In this document: piece by piece, positions 32,643 through 40,878 of the stretch
Numbering within the stretch: the first letter of the stretch is position 1
Layout: every line of letters begins with the position of its first letter
Notes under the pieces: model-generated
The model's database searches: none
What the model saw: the letters and a program-made list of their open reading frames with translations, nothing else
What the model was told of the DNA's origin: nothing
DNA from: Candidatus Bathyanammoxibius amoris
GTDB taxonomy: Bacteria > Planctomycetota > Brocadiia > Brocadiales > Bathyanammoxibiaceae
Direction: 5' to 3'
Assembly: GCA_024451685.1 (NCBI GenBank)
Contig: JAMXCW010000001.1
Coordinates: 1-64,000, forward strand
DNA: 64,000 bases
Made by a program: the position numbers and the translations under genes

Positions 32643-33830
32643 ATGCCAAGATTTTTTGCAGTGGCCGCCCTTACGGCGGCAGTGGTGATGTCCTCTCTCT
32701 GCGCTGACGCGAATGCCGCGTCACTCTCAGGGCGGGACATGGGTTCTCTCGTATTTGTTACCAACAGGGACAGTAACGACGTCGTTGCAATTGATACCGC
32801 GACCAACGTGCCGGTAAGCCGTTTTGAAATGGGCCCGTCGTGTGCGCCTCACATGGCTATGCTCTCGTACGACGGGAAGAAACTGGTAGTGCCGGGTACT
32901 GCCAGGAACGACCTGACGGTCTTTGACGTCGCCTCCGGCAAGATGTTGGCCCGGGTGGCGGTGGGAGCCAGCCCTGAACATTTTAGTGTCTCACCCGATT
33001 CCAGGTTTGCCTACGTAGGCAATTTTGACGAGGGTACGGTATCCGCCGTGGACCTTACCACATATAAAGAGGTGGCCCGGATAGAGGGCTTTGCCGAGCC
33101 GCACGGGGTGACCTTCTTACCCGACGGCTCAAAGGCCTATATCGCCAACTTCGGCGCCCATGAGGTAGGAGTGGTAGACACAAAGACCCATAGTCTTATT
33201 AAGCGGATTGCCGTGGGGAGCCATCTTAAGGTGGCCGCGCTCAACTCCGGCGGGCACGTTACGGAGATAAAGGGTGTAGCTAACGTAACCCTTACTCCCG
33301 ACGGCAGATACGCCTACGCCGCTGATGGTGATTCCGGAACCGTGACGGTAATCGACACCGCCACCGACAGCGTCGTAGCCGACGTTATGGTGGGAATGGA
33401 GCCGTGGCGTGCGTATTCTTCACCCGACGGCAGGTACATGCTGGTTCCCAATAACGGTGATGAGACCATCAGTGTCATAAGCACGGATACAAACGAGGTC
33501 GTTGCCACTATGAAAGGCGGCTCGGGAATGACCGGCATTAACTTTGTGGATGGCGGTAAGAAGGCCTATGCCATCTTCAGCAATGAAGGTGCCGTTGCCG
33601 TGTACGACATGGATAAGATGGTGGACGTTAAGCGGCTGAAGCTGGGCCGCCGGATGGCGCTGGAAACTGCCTCTACCGACCCCGCGGGGGAAAAGGTGTA
33701 TCTGGTATGCTCCACCACCAACTCCGTCTATGTGATAGACGGAGCGACCGACAGTGTCTCGGTTATTCCCAACGTTGGCAGTGGCCCGTGGGCAGTGACC
33801 ATACTGGGCGGTGCCAACTACTGTCATTAA
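32643..33830 (+). CDS. Periplasmic YVTN-type beta-propeller protein
   Basis: About 395 residues with a signal peptide (FFAVAALTAAVVMSSLCADANA) and six to seven propeller repeats, for example LVFVTNRDSNDVVAIDTATN, FAYVGNFDEGTVSAVDLTT and KAYIANFGAHEVGVVDTKT. ATG at 32643 is preferred because GGAGG at 32631-32635 is too close to the ATG at 32637. It follows the porin gene by 28 bases, so it is probably under the same B12 control. YVTN propellers bind ligands or cofactors in the periplasm; the ligand is unknown. Confidence 0.87.
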   Translation: MPRFFAVAALTAAVVMSSLCADANAASLSGRDMGSLVFVTNRDSNDVVAIDTATNVPVSRFEMGPSCAPHMAMLSYDGKKLVVPGTARNDLTVFDVASGKMLARVAVGASPEHFSVSPDSRFAYVGNFDEGTVSAVDLTTYKEVARIEGFAEPHGVTFLPDGSKAYIANFGAHEVGVVDTKTHSLIKRIAVGSHLKVAALNSGGHVTEIKGVANVTLTPDGRYAYAADGDSGTVTVIDTATDSVVADVMVGMEPWRAYSSPDGRYMLVPNNGDETISVISTDTNEVVATMKGGSGMTGINFVDGGKKAYAIFSNEGAVAVYDMDKMVDVKRLKLGRRMALETASTDPAGEKVYLVCSTTNSVYVIDGATDSVSVIPNVGSGPWAVTILGGANYCH

Positions 33831-33887
33831 TCCGGGAGCGCGTGCTGACGGATTGCGTGTCTCTGTTCGAGTTAAGCCACGGATATG

Positions 33888-33912
33888 GCGGGGCCTTTCT
33901 TGCCGGCCCCGC
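33888..33912 (+). terminator. GC-rich hairpin after the propeller gene
   Basis: GCGGGGCC and GGCCCCGC form an 8 bp stem around a 9-base loop. No T run follows, so termination would be partial at best. Confidence 0.4.
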
Positions 33913-33965
33913 TATGGCGGCTGGTTATCATCAGATCATGTATATGTAAAAATACTCGAAATATT

Positions 33966-34733
33966 ATGATGCGAAAAGTGCCGACCCTAACCAATTGTTA
34001 TCTTCCGCCGCTGGCGTTTGCTGCCATCTTATTACTGAGTTCCGTGGCCGCGGCACACCATAATTGGCAGGACGGTGTTGAAGTCCCAGCGGGGGGGTCC
34101 GCAGCCGCCCCTGTCAGGGAGACACCCCTTAAGTATAATGCGATCCGTGTGGAAAACGGCAGCAGCGTCTCCGGTGTAATCAGATTTTTTTCCGGTAAGG
34201 CCGTAATCGACGTCAAAGACGCCGTCGTCTACATAAAGGGCATACGGCGGGGCAAACCCTTCACGAGATTTTCAGGTGAGGGAACCCCCTTTATAGACCA
34301 GAAGGATTTTGTCTTCGTCCCGCATGTTACAGTTATCCCCGTGGGCGGCACGGTAGAGCTTAGAAACGCGGACCCTGAGATGCACAATGTGCACTCCTAT
34401 TCCGGCAAGAACGCGTCATTTAACGAGGCCATTCCATCGGCAGGCAAACCCGTCCTGAAAAAATTCGATTTTGTGGAGACGGTGCGAATCGGGTGCAATC
34501 TCCACCAGGAGATGTCCGCCTGGATAGTGACCAGAGATAACCCCTATTATTGTTTGACGAGCGGAGACGGCGGCTTTAATATTGAAAATATCCCTCCCGG
34601 CACGTACAAGCTGGCCGTCTGGCACGAGGATTTTGACAGGAAAGAACTCACCGCCGTGTATACAGACATAGACGTTGAACCCGGCAGTGAATTTGAGGTA
34701 GATTTTTATCTTTCTCGTATACATTCAGAATGA
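33966..34733 (+). CDS. Exported cupredoxin with carboxypeptidase-regulatory-like domain, paralogue 2
   Basis: About 255 residues. It has a signal segment (PPLAFAAILLLSSVAAAHH), copper ligands in cupredoxin order at His140 (MHNVHSY), Cys177, His180 and Met183 (GCNLHQEM), and the C-terminal GGFNIENIPPGTYKLAVWHEDF domain. The protein is collinear with that at 2310-3074, including the spacing between Cys, His and Met. The paired ATGs at 33966 and 33969 are both possible; there is no strong ribosome site. A hairpin separates it from the propeller gene, so cotranscription is uncertain. Confidence 0.8.
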   Translation: MMRKVPTLTNCYLPPLAFAAILLLSSVAAAHHNWQDGVEVPAGGSAAAPVRETPLKYNAIRVENGSSVSGVIRFFSGKAVIDVKDAVVYIKGIRRGKPFTRFSGEGTPFIDQKDFVFVPHVTVIPVGGTVELRNADPEMHNVHSYSGKNASFNEAIPSAGKPVLKKFDFVETVRIGCNLHQEMSAWIVTRDNPYYCLTSGDGGFNIENIPPGTYKLAVWHEDFDRKELTAVYTDIDVEPGSEFEVDFYLSRIHSE

Positions 34734-34806
34734 CACATGTAGACTGTTGTCTTTCTCAAGGTCATTGTATTTCAATAAACCCTTGCGCGACTCCCATAAT
34801 CCCTTT

Positions 34807-35706
34807 ATGAGAATAAGATTGCCATCTCTTCTGCTCACCATTTCTGTTTTTATATTATTGACTGCTTCCGTAGAGACAGTTTTGGCACAGGTGCGTTCCG
34901 GCAATGATAATGGTAAGAATGAACAACGCGCCGTGGAGATGGAGAAGGCCGTACGGGCTATTGAGGAGTCTTACTATACGGGGAAAGGCAAGGAGTTTGA
35001 CGTTACGGTCCTGAAGGCCGGGTCGCTTGAAGACGTAGTCGGTTCTCTAGATGAAGAGAGCAGGATTATTGACCGCAAACCGTCCTCCCTGGGGTTCGTT
35101 CGCGGCCTTGAAGAAGAGGGCACCATCGCAAGGGCTGAACTCCTTGAGCGGGACTTTAATTACATCGGTTACATGAGGCTGAAATACTTCAGCAGGAGGA
35201 CGAACAGGGATTTCAAAAACGCCATGGGCAACCTGGGGGACATGGATGGTTTTATACTGGACCTGCGTGACAACCCCGGAGGCTTTTTGCAGAGCGCGCT
35301 CGACGTGCTGGGTAATTTCATCTCCGGCGGCAAACTGCTGCTCACAGAGGTACGCAGGAAAGGAAGCGAACAGCACTTTGCTCATACAAGGGCCCTGCCC
35401 ACACTGACCGAAGACATCCCGATAGTCGTTCTAATAAACGCCTCCACCGCGAGCAGCGCCGAGATAGTCGCCGCGACCCTCAGGCACTACAGGGACGCCG
35501 TCATTGTCGGGCAGAAGAGCCACGGCAAGGGCACCATACAGGATGTGATACCCCTGAGCGCGAAAAAAACGCTTATACTCACCACCGGGGAGTATATACT
35601 TGCCGACGGCTCCTCATTCAGGGACTCAGGCATCGTGCCCGACCGTCTGGTCGAGGGCGAAAGGGAGCAGTTTGAGACCGCCGTGTCCATCTTGAAGGAT
35701 CGTTAG
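34807..35706 (+). CDS. S41-family C-terminal processing peptidase, apparently PDZ-less
   Basis: About 299 residues from ATG 34807, with a signal peptide (LPSLLLTISVFILLTASVETVLAQ). The catalytic Ser is in STASSAEIVAATLRHY and the Lys in GQKSHGKGTIQ; FILDLRDNPGG and SSFRDSGIVPD are standard S41 segments. The usual PDZ substrate-binding domain between the N-terminal helix region and the catalytic core is not recognisable; about 70 atypical residues stand there. It is probably periplasmic. The upstream frame from 34747 lacks support. Confidence 0.85.
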   Translation: MRIRLPSLLLTISVFILLTASVETVLAQVRSGNDNGKNEQRAVEMEKAVRAIEESYYTGKGKEFDVTVLKAGSLEDVVGSLDEESRIIDRKPSSLGFVRGLEEEGTIARAELLERDFNYIGYMRLKYFSRRTNRDFKNAMGNLGDMDGFILDLRDNPGGFLQSALDVLGNFISGGKLLLTEVRRKGSEQHFAHTRALPTLTEDIPIVVLINASTASSAEIVAATLRHYRDAVIVGQKSHGKGTIQDVIPLSAKKTLILTTGEYILADGSSFRDSGIVPDRLVEGEREQFETAVSILKDR

Positions 35707-35832
35707 TATTCCTGCCGTGTCTGTGGACGTCCTTATATATTTCCGTTTCAGTTTGACAAATATTACCAAATCAATTATTTTGCCTCTTGGCCGCAGATTG
35801 TATTACTATTACATGGATAAGGGAGGTAAGCT

Positions 35833-37332
35833 TTGGCAATGGAGGAAAGGCGCTGTCCCGGAGAAAGATTTACCATAAGCGTTACTATATGCCGCGCCAG
35901 ACAGAAGAGATACTACGTAAAGTGTAAGACGTGTGAATACAGCGAGACGAAGGGGTCATCGGTAATGCCGCAACAGCGAAGCAACGTAACACCCGGAATC
36001 TTCAAGGGTTATGATGTCAGGGGCCTCTATCCTGAAGAGGTCAATGAGGACGTGGCAAGGCGTATCGGCACCGCGATGGTCCACTTTCTCAGACAGCAGA
36101 AGGGCAGCATAAAAGACGTCGTGGTGGGCAGGGACATGCGGGACTCCTCCACGCCGCTGGCCCGGGCGCTTATTGAAGGCATCGTCTCCACCGGCGTAAA
36201 CGCCATAGATATCGGCGTTGTCGCTACGGACGTCACGTATTTCGCGGTGGCGAAATACGGTTATGACGGGAGCGTGTCGGTCACGGCCTCCCACAACCCG
36301 GCGGAATATAACGGGTTCAAGATATGCCGGGAACAGGCGGTGCCGGTAGGGCTTGAGAGCGGTCTGGCGAAGATAAGGGACATGACGATACACCCGCCCG
36401 CCCGGCAAGACGTTCAGCACCCCGGCAAGGTGATAGAGAAGGACGTACTGGAAGAGTATAAGGCGCACGTTCACTCCTTCATCCGCAACATACGCGCCAT
36501 GCGCATAGTGGTGGACGCGGGGAACGGCATGGCCGGGAAGATGGTGCCCCTCGTATTTGAAGGGCTTCCCTGCGAGATAGTGCCGCTATATTTTGAACTC
36601 GACGGCAATTTTCCCAACCACGAGGCGGACCCCTTGAAGCTCAAGAACCTCAAAGACCTCCAGGAACGCGTGCGGGAAGAGAAGGCCCAGCTTGGCGTGG
36701 CCTTCGACGGTGACGCCGACCGCGTGTGCTTTGTGGACGAGAAGGGCGAGGCCATCGGCAGCGACATTATCACGGCCCTCATCTCAAGGGAATTCCTGAG
36801 CGAGGACAAAGGGGCTACTATTATTTACGACCTCCGCTCAAGCTGGGTAGTGAAAGAAGAGATAGAGAGAAACGGCGGGGTGCCGTACCGTGAAAAGGTG
36901 GGCCACGCCTTCATAAAGGCCACCATGAGGGAGAAAAACGCCATATTCGGCGGCGAACTCTCCGGGCACTACTATTTCCGCGACAACTATTACGCGGATT
37001 CGGGCATGATTGCCTTCATTGAGATGCTGAACATCCTTGGCCGGAAGAGGGTGAGCATGTCAAACCTTGTGGCACCGCTCAAGAAATACTACTCAAGCGG
37101 CGAGATAAACTTCACCGTGGAGGACAAGGACGCGAAGATAGACGAGCTCGCCGAGAGTTTCAGAGACGGCAAGGTCGACCGTCTCGACGGCGTCACCGCC
37201 GAGTACAGGGACTGGTGGTTCAACGTCAGGAAGTCCAACACCGAGCCCCGTCTCCGCCTGAACGTCGAGGCCAAAAGCCGCGACGTCATGGAGAGGGCAA
37301 TCAAACGCATATCGGGGATTATTGAGGGATAA
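35833..37332 (+). CDS. Phosphomannomutase/phosphoglucomutase with Cys-rich N-terminal extension
   Basis: 499 residues. The phosphohexomutase core begins near residue 53 (GIFKGYDVRGLYPEEV) with the phosphoserine loop TASHNPAEYNG, the metal loop AFDGDADRVCF, the sugar loop GGELSGHYYF and the C-terminal RKSNTEPRLRL. Before it lie about 44 extra residues holding four cysteines (RRCPGERF, TICRARQ, KCKTCEYSE), like a small zinc ribbon. TTG at 35833 has GGGAGG 6 bases upstream; ATG at 35965 would give a core-only enzyme of normal length. Both forms may be made. Confidence 0.9.
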   Translation: MAMEERRCPGERFTISVTICRARQKRYYVKCKTCEYSETKGSSVMPQQRSNVTPGIFKGYDVRGLYPEEVNEDVARRIGTAMVHFLRQQKGSIKDVVVGRDMRDSSTPLARALIEGIVSTGVNAIDIGVVATDVTYFAVAKYGYDGSVSVTASHNPAEYNGFKICREQAVPVGLESGLAKIRDMTIHPPARQDVQHPGKVIEKDVLEEYKAHVHSFIRNIRAMRIVVDAGNGMAGKMVPLVFEGLPCEIVPLYFELDGNFPNHEADPLKLKNLKDLQERVREEKAQLGVAFDGDADRVCFVDEKGEAIGSDIITALISREFLSEDKGATIIYDLRSSWVVKEEIERNGGVPYREKVGHAFIKATMREKNAIFGGELSGHYYFRDNYYADSGMIAFIEMLNILGRKRVSMSNLVAPLKKYYSSGEINFTVEDKDAKIDELAESFRDGKVDRLDGVTAEYRDWWFNVRKSNTEPRLRLNVEAKSRDVMERAIKRISGIIEG

Positions 37333-37354
37333 GAAGTACTACGTCTATTCTTGT

Positions 37355-37376
37355 GTAGCTGCCCCATTTATGGGGC
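37355..37376. repeat. GTAGYTGCCCCATTTATGGGGC repeat, copy 2
   Basis: Same core as 17830-17851 with one base change, within the short gap after the phosphohexomutase gene. Confidence 0.65.
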
Positions 37377-37491
37377 GTGTGTAATATGTAAATGCCCGGG
37401 GCTAAAACCATGGGTTGCCCGTGTAAGTAAACAGGTTCTAATCCCCCCGTCTTTGGCTTGCCTTTGGCCCGTTTCAGGTCTATAATTTAAT

Positions 37492-37848
37492 ATGGCCGTG
37501 GGGAGAGGAATAGGGACGAAATCCATCTATGATAAAGAAACCCCGGGGGAAGGGCTAAAACTGCTCATAATGAGGCGGTGGCCCAGGGGTGTCTCCAAAA
37601 AACGGATAGACGAGTGGGATAAAGACCTGGCACCAAGCCCCGGACTCCTCAACGACTGGATAAAAAAGAAAATCCCGTTTAAAGAATTCAGAAGGAAATA
37701 CCTCAGTGAGATGAGGACTCAAAAGGACAAGGTAAAGGTCCTTGCCGGGAGGGCCAAAAAAGAGACCATCACGCTGTTCTGCCACGAGGAAGAAGACACC
37801 TACTGCCACCGTAAGATGCTTAAAGAGCTTATAGATAAATGCAGGTAA
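37492..37848 (+). CDS. DUF488 (YeaO-like) family protein
   Basis: 118 residues with the family blocks RRWPRGVSKKRIDEWDKDLAPS, FKEFRRKYLSEM and the C-terminal TLFCHEEEDTYCHRKML, which carries the conserved Cys-His pairs. The molecular function of DUF488 is not established. It is 4 bases upstream of pcm, so the two are probably cotranscribed. Confidence 0.88.
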   Translation: MAVGRGIGTKSIYDKETPGEGLKLLIMRRWPRGVSKKRIDEWDKDLAPSPGLLNDWIKKKIPFKEFRRKYLSEMRTQKDKVKVLAGRAKKETITLFCHEEEDTYCHRKMLKELIDKCR

Positions 37849-37852
37849 AGTC

Positions 37853-38512
37853 ATGAAAATCATGGACTTCGAGACCAGACGTATGGAGATGGTAAGGACG
37901 CAGCTCAGGGGGAGGGATATAGTTGACGAGCGTGTCCTCAAGGCCATGGGGAAGGTGCCGCGCCACCTCTTCATGCCCGTGGATGTGTGGAGCAGGGCGT
38001 ACGATGACATGCCCGCGCCCATCGGAGAGGCGCAGACCATATCCCAGCCATACATGGTGGCCTGTATGACCCAGGCCTTGCAACTGAGGAGGTCGGACAG
38101 GGTGCTTGAGATAGGCACGGGCTCAGGCTACCAGACGGCCATACTGGCTGAAATGGTGGACAACGTCTACACCGTGGAGATAAGACCTGTGCTGCTTGAG
38201 CGGGCCAGGGATACGCTTGAGGAGCTGGGCTACGGTCACCGGATAACCTTCCGTGTGAGTGACGGTCATACCGGATACAAAGAAGAGGCCCCTTACGACG
38301 CCATAATCGTAACCGCCGCCGCAGACAACATCCCCCCGGCGCTGGTAACACAGCTCGCCGACGGCGGGCGCCTGGTAATCCCCGTGGGATACCCCGAACA
38401 CCAGATCCTTCACAGGATTACCCGGTCGGGAGCGTTTACCAAACAGGAGCAGCTCCTTAGCTGTATCTTCGTTCCCATGGTCGACAAGGACGAGGTCGAC
38501 CGTTACGGGTAG
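37853..38512 (+). CDS. pcm: Protein-L-isoaspartate O-methyltransferase
   Basis: Repairs isoaspartyl damage using S-adenosylmethionine. The family opening is MVRTQLRGRDIVDERVLKAMGKVPRH in outline, then QTISQPYMVACMTQALQL, the SAM-binding VLEIGTGSGYQTAILA and the APYDAIIVTAAADNIP equivalent. 219 residues, normal length. Second in a row of closely packed plus-strand genes. Confidence 0.95.
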   Translation: MKIMDFETRRMEMVRTQLRGRDIVDERVLKAMGKVPRHLFMPVDVWSRAYDDMPAPIGEAQTISQPYMVACMTQALQLRRSDRVLEIGTGSGYQTAILAEMVDNVYTVEIRPVLLERARDTLEELGYGHRITFRVSDGHTGYKEEAPYDAIIVTAAADNIPPALVTQLADGGRLVIPVGYPEHQILHRITRSGAFTKQEQLLSCIFVPMVDKDEVDRYG

Positions 38513-38581
38513 AGACGTTAGATAATTCTCCACAGGGGTCACACACAGCTGACCATCTGTGAGATTTTGATACGGTATATC

Positions 38582-38926
38582 ATGCACATCGACTCCTCAA
38601 GCTTCGGCAATATCAGGATTGACGGGTGCGACTATTCGAGCGACGTGATAATATACCCGGACAGGGTGAACGCCGGCTGGTGGCGGAAGGACGGGCACAG
38701 GCTGCAGGAGGAGGACGTCGGTGAGATACTCCAGGCCGCGCCACGGATATTAATAGTGGGGACAGGTCAGGATGACCGCATGAAGGTTGCTCACGAGTTA
38801 AAGATACTGCTTGAGGAGAGAGGCATAGAGCTCCATGTCGCCGTAACGCCGGAGGCCTGCAGGCGGCATAATGACTTTGCGGGAGGCGATAAGACCGTCG
38901 TCACCGCCCTTCACCTGACATGCTAG
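38582..38926 (+). CDS. MTH938/NDUFAF3-like (DUF498) domain protein
   Basis: About 114 residues from ATG 38582 (MHIDSSSFGNIRIDG). The fold signature is GWWRKDGHRLQEEDV followed by ILIVGTGQDDRMKV and LEERGIELHVAVTPEACRRHND, as in MTH938 proteins. In mitochondria the relative NDUFAF3 helps assemble complex I; the bacterial role is unknown. The reading frame from 38567 is less likely. Between pcm and hemW. Confidence 0.85.
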   Translation: MHIDSSSFGNIRIDGCDYSSDVIIYPDRVNAGWWRKDGHRLQEEDVGEILQAAPRILIVGTGQDDRMKVAHELKILLEERGIELHVAVTPEACRRHNDFAGGDKTVVTALHLTC

Positions 38927-38957
38927 TTGCCACGATATATTACGACTACGATCGACC

Positions 38958-40130
38958 ATGCAGAGACAGATGACACAACCCGCCGCCCTTTACGTCCACA
39001 TACCGTTCTGCGTGAAGAGGTGCAGCTACTGCGACTTTAACTCGTCCGTCTATCAGGCCGGCGTCGCTTCCAGGTACATAGCGGCGCTGGAGAAGGAGCT
39101 TGGGGGCGTAACAGACTATCCCTACAGGACGGTTTATATCGGCGGCGGCACGCCCACGGCCATGAAGGACGAGCAGCTCAACCAGCTTCTTTCTGCCATA
39201 AACGGTTCGCTGGACATAAGCCAGGTAAAGGAATATACGGTGGAGGCGAACCCGGGGACGCTTAACGCCGGGAAGGTCGCCCTTTTAAAGGACGGCGGTG
39301 TAAACCGCGTCAGCCTGGGCGTCCAGTCCTTTAACGCGAGGGGCCTGAGGTTGCTGGGGCGCGTACATTCGCGGATGGATTCACTTAACGCCTTCGCCGC
39401 GCTCCGGGACGGCGGGTTTAACAACCTGAACATTGACCTGATATTCGGCTGGCCGGGGCAGTCCCTTAAGGACTGGGAGGAAGACCTCTCTGAGGCCATG
39501 ACACTTGACCCGGAGCATGTCTCGGCCTACTGCCTCAGCGTCGAGAGGGGTACGCCCCTGGCGAGGGAGATAAGGTCGGGCGGAACAGCGCCGCCGGATG
39601 AGGCCGCGCAGCTCGATATGCTGAAAAGGACCATATCCTTCTTCGCATCGGCCAATAATACATCGGCGAATAACGGCTACAGACATTATGAGATATCGAA
39701 CTTCGCGAAGAAGGGCCGCCGGTGTCTCCATAACATCAATTACTGGGAGAACCTTCCGTATATGGGTATCGGGGCCGGTGCCGTATCGTACCTGGACGGC
39801 AGGCGCACCTCCAACGTAAGGGACGTCGATCGCTATATCAGGCGGATTGAGATGGGAGACGATGGCACCGGAAAGGACGCCACCACGTTCAGGGAGCGTC
39901 TGTCTCCCAGAAAACGCGCCGCCGAGACCCTTATGATGGCGCTAAGAATGACCTCCGGCATTAAGGAAGAAGACTTTGCCGCCCGGACGGGTTTCTCCCT
40001 GAGTGAACTCTACGGAGACCCGATAGACAGGCTATGTGAGCTGGGCATGATTAGTATGAAACGGGGCAGGCTCCGCCTTACACGTAAGGGCCTTTTCGTG
40101 GCGGACTCCGTTATTATGGAATTCATGTAG
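38958..40130 (+). CDS. hemW: Radical SAM haem chaperone HemW
   Basis: 390 residues. The radical SAM motif with the extra cysteine is HIPFCVKRCSYCDFN, followed by VYIGGGTPTAM, LGVQSFNARGLRLLGR, FNNLNIDLIFGWPGQ and HYEISNFAKKGRRCLHN. These distinguish the HemW/HemN-like group. Its known role is delivering haem to respiratory proteins, not oxidising coproporphyrinogen. This fits an organism that makes multihaem cytochromes. Confidence 0.92.
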   Translation: MQRQMTQPAALYVHIPFCVKRCSYCDFNSSVYQAGVASRYIAALEKELGGVTDYPYRTVYIGGGTPTAMKDEQLNQLLSAINGSLDISQVKEYTVEANPGTLNAGKVALLKDGGVNRVSLGVQSFNARGLRLLGRVHSRMDSLNAFAALRDGGFNNLNIDLIFGWPGQSLKDWEEDLSEAMTLDPEHVSAYCLSVERGTPLAREIRSGGTAPPDEAAQLDMLKRTISFFASANNTSANNGYRHYEISNFAKKGRRCLHNINYWENLPYMGIGAGAVSYLDGRRTSNVRDVDRYIRRIEMGDDGTGKDATTFRERLSPRKRAAETLMMALRMTSGIKEEDFAARTGFSLSELYGDPIDRLCELGMISMKRGRLRLTRKGLFVADSVIMEFM

Positions 40131-40136
40131 AGATTT

Positions 40137-40145
40137 TGTTATAAT
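40137..40145 (+). promoter_or_regulatory. Extended -10 promoter before efp
   Basis: TGTTATAAT: a perfect TATAAT preceded by the extended TGn, 7 bases after the hemW stop and about 59 bases before the efp start. Confidence 0.55.
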
Positions 40146-40203
40146 GCGATTTTTTAAGAATCGGCGATACAAGTAAGGGTTTGTACTAAAGGGGTCATAA
40201 GGG

Positions 40204-40761
40204 TTGATAAACGCTACAGAGATAAGAAACGGGATGATGATAAAGCATGACGGGGACCTGTACGTGGTTGTGGGATTTCACCACCTTACCCCCGGCAATA
40301 AACGCGGGCTGATACAGGCAAGGCTTAAGAACCTGAAACAGGGCAACGTAATACAGAGCCGCTTCCGCGTCACGGATAAGATAGACAAGGTCTTCATGGA
40401 TTACCGCACCATGGAATATCTTTACCACGACGGAAGCAACTACTGTATGATGGATACCGAGACGCTGGAGCAGGAGTTTCTGCCGGGGAGCGTATTGGAC
40501 GATTATGCCCTGTACATGTCTCTCAATTCCAAGGTCAGGGTTGGTTTCTATGAGGGCAGGCCGGTGTCGGTTGAACTGCCCGCCGCCGTTGAGTTAAAGG
40601 TAACGGAGACCTCGCCGGGCACGAAGGGCGACACCGTCACTAACGCATTCAAGCCGGCCAAGCTGGAGACCGGCCTTGAGATAAAGGTGCCTATGTTTAT
40701 AAACGAAGGAGACGTTCTAAAGGTAGACACCCGCAGCGGCGAGTTCCTGAGCCGGGCGTAA
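40204..40761 (+). CDS. efp: Elongation factor P with unusual loop tip
   Basis: 185 residues in three domains: the KOW-like N-terminal domain (MINATEIRNGMMIKHDGDLY), the OB domain beginning near residue 65 and the C-terminal FINEGDVLKVDTRSGEFLSRA. It relieves ribosome stalling at polyproline. In E. coli the tip reads PGKGQAF with the modified Lys34; here it reads PGNKRGL, so Asn32 aligns with that Lys. The start is TTG at 40204. No epmA or ymfI-type modification gene is in the window. Confidence 0.92.
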   Translation: MINATEIRNGMMIKHDGDLYVVVGFHHLTPGNKRGLIQARLKNLKQGNVIQSRFRVTDKIDKVFMDYRTMEYLYHDGSNYCMMDTETLEQEFLPGSVLDDYALYMSLNSKVRVGFYEGRPVSVELPAAVELKVTETSPGTKGDTVTNAFKPAKLETGLEIKVPMFINEGDVLKVDTRSGEFLSRA

Positions 40762-40878
40762 CCCTGGAAAAGTAAGTGGTATATTTATGCGTTAGGCCTG
40801 GCCTTAAACGGCCAGATGGTTATAATGTGAAACGTGGGGGTGGGCCGTTATCGTAATATCCATTAACGGGAACGCATC

